64,000 bases of DNA from Sphingomonas panacis (GTDB taxonomy: Bacteria > Pseudomonadota > Alphaproteobacteria > Sphingomonadales > Sphingomonadaceae). Position 1 is the first letter of the stretch. Each line of letters begins with the position of its first letter. Where the stretch lies: NCBI RefSeq assembly GCF_001717955.1, contig NZ_CP014168.1:4061501-4125500 (forward strand), given 5' to 3'. This document shows positions 15,147 to 21,750 of the stretch, one piece after another. The notes under the pieces were generated by a model. It was not told the origin of the DNA. It saw only the letters and a list, made by a program, of their open reading frames with translations, and did no database searches. The position numbers and the translations under genes were made by a program.

Positions 15147-15878
15147 ATGAGACATTTCAGCGGCGAGTTCAGCGGGCTACGGCTTCTGATGCTGGACGAG
15201 CTTGATGCCATTGCCGGCGGCGATGGCGAGGATACCGATGACGTTCCGCCTCCTCCGCCGGATATCGTCGTCAACGGGCATCGCTATTCCGGGCAGATCG
15301 ACTGGGGTCCGCCCTTGATCGGCGGAATCCCTATCGGCCTGGGTGGCGGAGGCGGCGGTGGTGGCGGCGGTGACAGTGGCAGCACCGGTCATAGCGAGGA
15401 CGACGACTGCAAAAATGGCGAAGCGGTCCATCTCGCCGATCACATCAAGGGCCTGGCGGCTCAGAACCCTCTTGGCAGCCAGTATGAATTTGGCGCCCTC
15501 ATCGTGGACAATCATGATGGAACGTACGGCGCGAGCGGGGACGTTATCCAGACATCCTATTCGGCGACGTACAGCGTCTTGTCCGCGCCTTCGGACTATG
15601 CCGACGTCCGCGGCGTAGTCCACAATCATCCGTGGAACATTCACGACGCGAATGACAACTTCCAGCAGCGCTATCCCAGCGATCCAGACTGGCAGGCCCT
15701 CGATACGCTCGTGGCGAGAGGCGCACCTGCAGCCTCGTTATCGATGTACATCGTTGACCCGTGGGGCGTTACGCGCGAATTTCGCTATGCCGACAAGGCC
15801 AGCTACCAGGCAATGACCTCGTCGGATCGCGCTTTGGGAAATAGCCTGCCCGGGCAAACCGTGGACTGCACGCCCTGA
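15147..15878 (+). CDS. Double-glycine leader protein with JAMM-like metalloprotease domain (effector B)
   Basis: 243 residues. The leader (MRHFSGEF, RLLMLDELDAI, Gly24-Gly25) is nearly identical to peptide A and effector C. After the cleavage site come DGEDTDD, a proline stretch, then DIVVNGHR at 39-46, which resembles a sphingomonad TonB box, and a run of ten glycines (66-75). The C-terminal domain shows the JAMM/MPN zinc signature: Glu114 in YEFGALIV, His159-Asn-His161-Pro, and Ser178-Asp-Pro-Asp181. It resembles DUF4329/Tox-JAB-type toxin domains. The ATG at 15147 is preceded by CAGGAG. A secreted 150-residue protein follows 33 bases later. The likely product is an exported peptidase toxin; the target is unknown. 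Confidence 0.82.
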   Translation: MRHFSGEFSGLRLLMLDELDAIAGGDGEDTDDVPPPPPDIVVNGHRYSGQIDWGPPLIGGIPIGLGGGGGGGGGGDSGSTGHSEDDDCKNGEAVHLADHIKGLAAQNPLGSQYEFGALIVDNHDGTYGASGDVIQTSYSATYSVLSAPSDYADVRGVVHNHPWNIHDANDNFQQRYPSDPDWQALDTLVARGAPAASLSMYIVDPWGVTREFRYADKASYQAMTSSDRALGNSLPGQTVDCTP

Positions 15879-15911
15879 AGGCGCCATGGATCGAGTTGAA
15901 GGAGTGTCGTC

Positions 15912-16364
15912 ATGCGACTGCTAAATTATGAGGCGCCCGCTGCGGCCCTGATCCTCGTTGTCGTTGGTTTTGCCGGCTCCGGCGCGGCTGCCCGAGACGC
16001 CGAGAAACCGGGAATCGTGTTCGAACACGCGGTCAAGCCCAGCGACGTCACCCGTCAGTTCGACGGGCGCTGCGGCGGTGACCGGTACAGTGTCGCCTTG
16101 ACCTGGGACACCGCTCATCCCAGCGGCTTCATCAGCCTATTGAGCGCCAACGCGCGATCGGCGAGCGGCGGCGATCTGAACGAGCTTCAGAACAGCAAGC
16201 TCGCCGGGCGAGCCATCTCTGAGGCCGTGATCGATCAGTGCACCGCTGACGGTGCGCGGGTTCGGCTCGCGACGACGGCAGCATACACCACCGCGCCGCG
16301 GCTTGAATATATGTTCTTCGATGTCAGCAAGACGGGTGAGATTTCGAATCCGCGGTTCGACTAA
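15912..16364 (+). CDS. Small secreted protein, candidate immunity to effector B
   Basis: 150 residues starting with a signal peptide (APAAALILVVVGFAGSGAAA). The mature protein of roughly 120 residues contains two cysteines (GRCGGDRY and IDQCTADG) that could form a periplasmic disulfide. AAGGAG precedes the ATG. The gene lies 33 bases downstream of the JAMM-domain effector in the same direction, mirroring the pairing of effector C with its own 150-residue secreted neighbour. I recognise no family. Immunity is inferred from gene order and localisation only; a periplasmic inhibitor would make sense if effector B acts in the periplasm of the target. Confidence 0.6.
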   Translation: MRLLNYEAPAAALILVVVGFAGSGAAARDAEKPGIVFEHAVKPSDVTRQFDGRCGGDRYSVALTWDTAHPSGFISLLSANARSASGGDLNELQNSKLAGRAISEAVIDQCTADGARVRLATTAAYTTAPRLEYMFFDVSKTGEISNPRFD

Positions 16365-16374
16365 GGACGGCGCC

Positions 16375-16496
16375 TAATCGAGGCGCCCGGGCGTCACGCG
16401 ATAGGAGCTACCGTCGATGGTCAGTTCTGCATCCCCGACTGCCTGAAGGGTGCGGTAGCCGATCAGCAAAGGGCCGCCACACCCGCGGCGGACTGG
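16375..16496 (-). pseudogene. Possible coding remnant after the effector C partner gene
   Basis: Downstream of the TGA at 16497 the same minus-strand frame continues for over 30 codons and reads like protein (CGGPLLIGYRTLQAVGDAEL, then IDGSSYRVTPGRLD) before a TAG near 16376. It could be the lost C-terminus of the 150-residue protein or the fragment of another gene. There is no start codon with a ribosome binding site. Confidence 0.3.
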
Positions 16497-16949
16497 TCAG
16501 AGATGACCGGGATCCGCCGCGCTCACATTTGAAAGCGAGGCCTGCAAAATGGCGCACAGGGGCCCGGTCAAGTTGCCGTGCGGAACGAGCGAATAGGTCG
16601 CGTCCTGCGCCGACCGCGTCGGATACGCCGCGTATTTCACAGCGTGGATATGGTCGATGACACCATGCTCATAGAGGATAATCCAGGAGCCGGGAGCGGA
16701 GACCGCGCCGATGAATCGGCGGGTCGGGAGACCGGGTTCACGCACAACGTCGCTCCGTTGGAATGCAGCGTCGCGGGGCGCCAGATTCGGCAGACGCGTA
16801 TTCAGATCGGTCCTGATGGCGGGAGGCAGATCGTGCAGGTCGAGCACCGCGCGGGCGTTGTCAGGTATCTGGCAGGCTGACAGGGATGGCGATGCATCCC
16901 CCGCGCCTGGCGCGGTCGCGGCGAGCGCGAAAAGCAGGAGGGGTATCAT
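16497..16949 (-). CDS. Small secreted protein, candidate immunity to effector C
   Basis: 150 residues with a short signal peptide (MIPLLLFALAATAPGAGDA). The mature part has two cysteines (LSACQIPD and GPLCAIL), a possible disulfide, and the block GSWIILYEHGVIDHIHAVKYA. GGAGAAG sits upstream of the ATG at 16949. It starts 63 bases after the end of the HExxH effector on the same strand. Its length and secretion match the protein paired with effector B, but I see no clear sequence similarity between the two, as expected for specific immunity proteins. The immunity assignment is inference from position. The frame continues beyond its TGA (see 16375-16496). Confidence 0.6.
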   Translation of the reverse strand: MIPLLLFALAATAPGAGDASPSLSACQIPDNARAVLDLHDLPPAIRTDLNTRLPNLAPRDAAFQRSDVVREPGLPTRRFIGAVSAPGSWIILYEHGVIDHIHAVKYAAYPTRSAQDATYSLVPHGNLTGPLCAILQASLSNVSAADPGHL

Positions 16950-17012
16950 GGCTTCTCCATTCGATGTGCGGGTTTCGGATCGACAGCCGATAGTCGGAGA
17001 TCCGGTTGAATC

Positions 17013-17711
17013 TCAGCATCCGGGCCTGGCGACCCCCAGCCCTGGCCAGTTCGTGCTGTCGGTATCGGTGACGATGTAGTTGCTACCCCCGCCATTGTCC
17101 CTGTTCGTGCCGTGCGACGTGCCTGTGTTGGCGTTCATCTCGCGCGCGATCTCATTGGTCAGTCGCCAAACGCCTTCATGCCCGAGCTGTGGATTGGCCC
17201 AGTGGACGAGTTCATGCATGAGAAGCATTGTCGGGCTTTCGGCGAAATAGGTCACGCCGTCGGAATTCACCCCGCTCAAGGCGCTGAAGGGATCCCAGTA
17301 GATGGTTTTCGTCCAGTCATCGTAGAAGTCGTCGGCGTAATTGACGCCGATCTGCATAAGATTGATGTTTACATAAGACTCGCGCGCGGCAGCGATGATC
17401 AGCGCCCCGGTCGGGGAACCGGCCTCGAGGTTGCTCAGCGCCTCGTTCAATTCGCTTCGCACGACTGGGCAGGGATCTCCAGTGATGCCGAGTTGACCCG
17501 GATCAGGATCATAGTCGGGCGGAAGATCGATGATGATCGGGGGAAGATTGAGATTTATCGGCGTCATGGTAATCCGCCGGCCGGTGACGACAATCTCCTC
17601 GTCAGGATCGGCGACTTCGTCGGTATCCTCGCCCTCGCCTCCCGCGATTGCGTCGAGTTCATCAAGCATGAGCAGCCTAAGGCCGTGAAATTCTCCGCTG
17701 AAGTGCCGCAT
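17013..17711 (-). CDS. Double-glycine leader protein with HExxH metalloprotease domain (effector C)
   Basis: 232 residues. It has the same leader as peptide A and effector B (MRHFSGEF, RLLMLDELDAI, Gly24-Gly25), followed by EGEDTDE and EIVVTGRR at 39-46, a TonB-box-like motif at exactly the same position as in effector B. The C-terminal domain contains the zincin motif HELVH at 166-170 within MLLMHELVHWANPQLGHEG and a likely third ligand, Glu187 in TNEIAREMN, an arrangement recalling M91 (NleD-like) effector peptidases. The ATG at 17711 has AGGAG upstream; the frame extends to 17780 through the operator. A 150-residue secreted protein follows. It is a probable exported metalloprotease toxin with unknown target. 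Confidence 0.83.
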   Translation of the reverse strand: MRHFSGEFHGLRLLMLDELDAIAGGEGEDTDEVADPDEEIVVTGRRITMTPINLNLPPIIIDLPPDYDPDPGQLGITGDPCPVVRSELNEALSNLEAGSPTGALIIAAARESYVNINLMQIGVNYADDFYDDWTKTIYWDPFSALSGVNSDGVTYFAESPTMLLMHELVHWANPQLGHEGVWRLTNEIAREMNANTGTSHGTNRDNGGGSNYIVTDTDSTNWPGLGVARPGC

Positions 17712-17767
17712 GACATTCGCTCCTGTCATCTTCGATCGCGATAGGAAGGCGAAGTGCCCATGCTTTG

Positions 17768-17792
17768 TAAACACCCCCAACCAAGGGGTTAG
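17768..17792. promoter_or_regulatory. Palindromic operator (site 4) upstream of effector C
   Basis: TAAACACCCCCAACCAAGGGG is a weaker copy of the 12097 palindrome with a diverged centre. Read toward the gene it ends GGGGTGTTTACA, the same TTTACA edge as site 3. The centre is about 69 bases from the ATG at 17711. Confidence 0.62.
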
Positions 17793-17890
17793 TCATGCTG
17801 ATCCGTAGTGTATTATGATGGTTCGTCGGCTAATTCCTGGCGAGATGACATTTCGAAGCGGGTCGCGCCTATCCGCTCCCAGCCGTGAGG

Positions 17891-17929
17891 AAAAAGCACA
17901 GGGGCACAGCTAAGCGCTGCGCCCCTGCG
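17891..17929 (-). terminator. Intrinsic terminator of the ParB-like gene
   Basis: On the minus strand, just after the ParB-like stop, GCAGGGGCGCAGC and GCTGTGCCCCTGT pair around a short GCTTA-type loop, followed by GCTTTTT. This is a strong rho-independent terminator. Confidence 0.8.
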
Positions 17930-17943
17930 TCGTTTACATCGTA

Positions 17944-19965
17944 TCAGGCCGCATTGGCGATAGATGCTTCAACGCCCGGCTCGTCCTCGACCGATTCATC
18001 GCCATCGGCGAACTGATCGTTCGAGGATCCGAGGTCGTTCGCCGGCTGGGGCAAGGCGGGCTCAAAGCGCATGGCATCGGGCAGCCAGGCAAGGGCCCTG
18101 GCCTTGTCGTCCGCGTCGATGTGAATGTCGCCGGCGAAGAGCCTTTCGGCCGAGGCGGCGAGGTCATGCTTCTTCGACGCGCCGTAACGCTTCTGAAGCT
18201 CTGCACCACCGATGTCCTCGAACTGCGCCAGGATAGCCGCCTTGCTGATCCTGTCGAAATAGTTCGTCGCGGTCGGCCGCCACCAGGTCGCGACGTCGAT
18301 CTCCAGCTTCTGGCCCAGATGATCGACGAACGCGCTGCCGGTCTTGCCGGCAGGGACAGCATGGATCGTGCGGGCGATCGCCCACCCAAGCCACGCAGCG
18401 CGGGCCTCTTCGGGCAGCGCGCAGAACGCGTCATAGCGATCCCGGACATCGTCATGATCGGTCCAGCTGCGGTCGAGCGCCGCGTCGAGCTTGGCCCATT
18501 CTTCCGCCGCATGGGTGCCGGACTCGAAGGCGACCACTCGGGACGGAGCAGCTTCGGCGTGGAGCTCGGTCGCCAGTTCGATGCCGCCGTAGCGCAGCCT
18601 CGCCTTCTCGGCCATGTAGAAGGTTCCGAGATCGAGCGCGAACCGGGGATCGCTTGCGACGTGGACGCGCAGGAGCTCGGCCTTCATCGTCGCCAGTTCG
18701 TCGGCAAGCCGCTGGCTGATGATGGGCTTTGCCTGCCCCGGCTCATCCGGGCCCTCGTCCTCCAACAGATCCTCGCCCTGTTCCCCGTCCTCGTCGTCGT
18801 TAGCCGACGGCGCGACATAGAGCTGCTCGTGAAGCCGCGGCTGGCCGTCCCTGCCGATCACGACATAGGCGAGAGACGAGGCTTTCTGCTCTTCGGTCAG
18901 GACCGGCGTGCGATCCATGATCGACTGATACTCGGCCTCCAGGGCGCGCGTCCGGGCCTCGTCGTCCTCGGTGTAGCCCTCGCCTTCCTCATCGGCCGCG
19001 CGTTCCTCGATCGCTTCGAGTTCGGCTTGGATTTCCTCGCACCGCGTTTCCTGCTCGGGGGCGAGCGGCGGAAGCTCGCCGCGGACGCGACGCAGGTCAT
19101 AGGTTTCGTGATAGGTGACATGGGTGGTGGGCAAGATCCGGATCTCGGCAAATCCTTCACGCTCGCGAATGGCGTCTGCGGCTTCGGCCAGCTTCTCGTT
19201 GGCGAGCTTGTCGACCAGATGACCGTCGAGCCAGCGTTCGGTTGCTTCGTCGGTATAAAGGTCGGGATCGATCTGCCCGCCAGCCGCGAGATAGGCTTCT
19301 CGGCCGACAAGCAGCGCCTTGGGGTCGCCGCCGACATAGGTTCCCTTGGCAAGCTCGCGACGGATTTCGCTCGCGCTCGGGTTATAATGGCCCTGCCCCA
19401 TCTGTTCGAAGACAGCCGCCTGCTTGATGACATCGGGGTTGCTGCCGTAGGCCATGGCGATCTGAAGCGTGATCTCACGGTTGCGCAGCGCTTCGAACAC
19501 CGGCTTGGCGAGATCCGCGAGTCGGACCCGGCCCTCGACGAAGCGCTCGGACTTGCCAAACCGAACGGCGACTTCGGCGGCCGACTTGCCTTCCTTCTGG
19601 ATCATATCGCGATAGGCGACGCACTCATCGGCCGGATTCATCGGCAGCTTCTGATTTTCCGCGAGGCTGAGCGCGATGGCGTCCTTCGTGTTGGGGATCA
19701 CCAGGACCGGAACCTCGAAGTCCTCGGTCAGCTTGCCCTTCTCGATCAGGTTGTGGACGCGCGTCAAACGCCGCCCACCAGCGAAGATGCTGTAATGGCC
19801 CTTCTTCCGCTTCACCTCGACGCCGATGAGGTTTTGGATGACATAACCCGTCTCGCCGATCAGGGCGTCGAGTTCGGCGTCGGCCTCGGGATCACTCTGG
19901 GTTCGGACATTGAGGGGCGAGAGAGCGCAGTTGCGCGCCGCCACATAGATGATCGGATAATTCAT
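17944..19965 (-). CDS. Large ParB/Spo0J-like plasmid partition or transfer protein
   Basis: 673 residues. The N-terminal ParB nuclease/CTPase-like domain shows RTQSDPEADAELDALIGETG, the GGRR box (FAGGRRLTRV, residues 61-70) and SLAENQKLPMNPADE. A KorB-like helix-turn-helix region (SAAEVAVRFGKSERFVEGRV) follows. The rest is a long acidic C-terminal region with a helical, Glu-rich middle (EIQAELEAIEERAADEEGEG), an arrangement seen in the ParB-like proteins of sphingomonad plasmids and ICEs. I chose ATG 19965 (MNYPIIYVAA) because AGGAGA lies upstream; the open frame further upstream to 20970 is non-coding-like. The usual ParA partner is not visible, so a role in transfer or regulation rather than classic partition is possible. 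Confidence 0.85.
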   Translation of the reverse strand: MNYPIIYVAARNCALSPLNVRTQSDPEADAELDALIGETGYVIQNLIGVEVKRKKGHYSIFAGGRRLTRVHNLIEKGKLTEDFEVPVLVIPNTKDAIALSLAENQKLPMNPADECVAYRDMIQKEGKSAAEVAVRFGKSERFVEGRVRLADLAKPVFEALRNREITLQIAMAYGSNPDVIKQAAVFEQMGQGHYNPSASEIRRELAKGTYVGGDPKALLVGREAYLAAGGQIDPDLYTDEATERWLDGHLVDKLANEKLAEAADAIREREGFAEIRILPTTHVTYHETYDLRRVRGELPPLAPEQETRCEEIQAELEAIEERAADEEGEGYTEDDEARTRALEAEYQSIMDRTPVLTEEQKASSLAYVVIGRDGQPRLHEQLYVAPSANDDEDGEQGEDLLEDEGPDEPGQAKPIISQRLADELATMKAELLRVHVASDPRFALDLGTFYMAEKARLRYGGIELATELHAEAAPSRVVAFESGTHAAEEWAKLDAALDRSWTDHDDVRDRYDAFCALPEEARAAWLGWAIARTIHAVPAGKTGSAFVDHLGQKLEIDVATWWRPTATNYFDRISKAAILAQFEDIGGAELQKRYGASKKHDLAASAERLFAGDIHIDADDKARALAWLPDAMRFEPALPQPANDLGSSNDQFADGDESVEDEPGVEASIANAA

Positions 19966-20616
19966 GTTCGTTCTCCTGGCGGCGGTGACCCGACCATTCA
20001 GGCCACCTGACGCCACCAGTTCCCCACCCCCTTCCCTCCCTTCCGAAGCATGTCGTTGATGGTTCAAAGCCAAGGAGGAAGATGAGCCTGATGCCCTCCA
20101 AGCGGTGGGCGAAATGGAGCCTGCAGAGGCGGGTCGAAGCCGTGCGGCGCAGGATTTGGGGACCCCGCTGAACCGTTTCGGGTTGGCCGAAAACCTTCCC
20201 ATTCTGGCAACGATTTCTGAAGGAAGGGACGGAAATCGCACGCATTTCATGCTATTGTCATATTTGGTTCGTGCGGCAGTTTGCTGAGGCACGACCGTCC
20301 CCGAGGTAGCGCCGCAGCCAAGCGGACGCAGGCTCTTTGCGTGCGCCCGGCGGAGCCATTTGCAGGTTGAGGAGGAGCGAATGCAATTGTTGGAGAAAGC
20401 CACTCCCGACCTTGGCGGGCAGCAGTCTGATGGGTCGGGCGATGATCGGCGCCGGCAAGCCGGACCACCCGTGGGGATGCTCTTTCCCCTACTGCACGCC
20501 CCCATCCGGAGCCCAGGCATCGGGGCCATCGGTGCTGCCAAATACAGGCCGGTGGATGCAGTCGAATGAATTGCGGCGTCCATTCCGGCTTCCCCACTGT
20601 CGATAGAGAAATCAGC
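19966..20616. other. Intergenic region between ParB-like gene and winged-helix regulator
   Basis: About 650 bp separating two divergent genes. It should hold both promoters. A 62-codon frame starts at 20381 after a good GAGGAGGAG, but its product (MQLLEKATPDLGGQQ onward) has no family I know and the opposite strand is open as well, so I do not call it. No mobile element ends or RNA genes were recognised. Confidence 0.4.
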
Positions 20617-20964
20617 ATGGCGGCAGAACGACGCGCCCGGATGTGCCGGCTCCTGATTGCGGAACGGGAGATTGCCGGCCGACTGCTCGACAAGACCTTC
20701 ACATCGAATCCGCTGTGGGACATATTGCTCGAGATCTATCTTGCAGAGTTCGAGGGGCGCCTGGTTTATCAGAGCTGTCTCGCCCCCAGTGCGCCGCCCG
20801 CCAATCCCCATCGTCAGTCGCGGCGGCTGGCAAAATTGGGCGTGGTGGAACGGGCGCTTGATCCGATGGACAACCGGCGCATCAAGGTCACGCTGACGCC
20901 CGAAATGCGCACGGTGTTCGACAAGCTCATGGACTCGCTGAGCTCGCTCTGGGCGATCGATTAG
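20617..20964 (+). CDS. MarR-like winged-helix regulator (truncated paralogue)
   Basis: 115 residues from the ATG at 20617 (MAAERRARMCRLL). It contains NPLWDILLEIYLAEFEGRLVYQ and a wing-like end (RLAKLGVVERALDPMDNRRIKVTLTPE), matching the C-terminal part of the two larger regulators at 46026-46532 and 48461-48970 (which have FADPAWDMLLDL and DPVDKRRVYVRLSP). The recognition-helix region differs, with a proline-rich insert (APSAPPANPHRQSRRL). GAGA precedes the ATG; an earlier in-frame ATG at 20566 lacks a ribosome binding site. It is probably a DNA-binding repressor of unknown target; VapBC lies downstream. Confidence 0.65.
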   Translation: MAAERRARMCRLLIAEREIAGRLLDKTFTSNPLWDILLEIYLAEFEGRLVYQSCLAPSAPPANPHRQSRRLAKLGVVERALDPMDNRRIKVTLTPEMRTVFDKLMDSLSSLWAID

Positions 20965-21028
20965 AGACAAGCGAGTTCGACCGCCTCGCCCGCTTGCAAC
21001 TCGGCCTTGTGTCGCGATAGCCTAGTTT

Positions 21029-21056
21029 GTATATCCAATATCCAAGGAGGATATGC
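21029..21056. promoter_or_regulatory. Inverted repeat upstream of vapB
   Basis: ATATCC at 21031-21036 and GGATAT at 21049-21054 form an inverted repeat that overlaps the ribosome binding site (AAGGAGG) of the antitoxin gene. This is a typical position for autoregulation by a VapBC complex. Confidence 0.5.
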
Positions 21057-21057
21057 A

Positions 21058-21303
21058 ATGGCGCTCTACGTGAAAGATGCCGAAGTCGCCCGAATGGCTG
21101 AGCGGTTGGCGATGCTGCGGCGGATCAGCAAGAAGGAGGCTGTCCGAAGCGCGCTTCAGCACGAGCTGGAGCGGGAGGAAGCCGTTCCCTCTTTGGTGGA
21201 GCGCGGGCTAGAATTCGCACGAGCACTTCGGGCGCGTGGTAATCCGGGGAAAGCCGCCAAGACCGACAAGGCGTTCATCGACAGCCTTTACGGTGAGAGC
21301 TGA
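21058..21303 (+). CDS. vapB: VapB-type antitoxin
   Basis: 81 residues, MALYVKDAEVARMAERLAML onward, with the Rv0623-like pattern: a short ribbon-helix-helix type N-terminus (ISKKEAVRSALQHELEREE) and a flexible C-terminal tail for toxin binding. AAGGAGG lies upstream of the ATG at 21058, which I prefer over an earlier in-frame ATG. The stop overlaps the toxin start by one base, the standard coupling of a VapBC operon. An inverted repeat upstream may be its operator. Confidence 0.88.
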   Translation: MALYVKDAEVARMAERLAMLRRISKKEAVRSALQHELEREEAVPSLVERGLEFARALRARGNPGKAAKTDKAFIDSLYGES

Positions 21304-21698
21304 TGTTCGTCGATGCGTCAGCGATCACTGCCATCCTGTGCGACGAGAATGACGGAAACGAACTTCTCGCCAGGCTCCAAAAGTCTCAGGAGCGGCTCAC
21401 CTCTCCGCTCGCGATTTGGGAAACGGTCGTCGCGGTCGCCCGCAATCTCGGCCTCGGCGTCCGGGATGCGCATGATGCTGTCGAGCAGTTTTTGCGGCTT
21501 GCGGATATCGTGGTTGTGGCCGTCTCGCCCGAGACCAGAGGCATGGCGATTGACGCCTATGACCGGTTTGGAAAGTCGCGTCATCCCGCCAATCTGAATT
21601 TCGGCGATTGCTTCGCATACGCCTGTGCTCGTCAGGCGCGCGTGCCGTTGCTCTACAAGGGCGACGACTTTCCCCACACGGATATTGAAACGGCATGA
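21303..21698 (+). CDS. vapC: VapC-type PIN-domain toxin (endoribonuclease)
   Basis: 131 residues with the PIN-domain acidic residues visible: Asp4 in MFVDASAITAIL, Glu in AIWETVVAVAR, and Asp in NFGDCFAYACA, followed by LLYKGDDF. These would bind Mg2+ for RNA cleavage. It is translationally coupled to the antitoxin (stop and start overlap). All key residues are present, so the pair looks functional. A second PIN protein with related C-terminal blocks lies at 43496-43879. Confidence 0.9.
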   Translation: MFVDASAITAILCDENDGNELLARLQKSQERLTSPLAIWETVVAVARNLGLGVRDAHDAVEQFLRLADIVVVAVSPETRGMAIDAYDRFGKSRHPANLNFGDCFAYACARQARVPLLYKGDDFPHTDIETA

Positions 21699-21750
21699 CT
21701 AGGATTTCGAGCGCGTATCCAGCTGAAACGGCGGCGGGATCGGCGCGCTG

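Noticed and set aside
18121..20010. A 629-codon plus-strand frame opposite the ParB-like gene
   Set aside because: Antisense shadow; the minus-strand ParB protein has clear motifs, a ribosome binding site and a terminator.
20381..20569. A 62-codon frame after GAGGAGGAG upstream of the winged-helix gene
   Set aside because: Good ribosome binding site but no recognisable product and an equally open opposite strand; left as intergenic.
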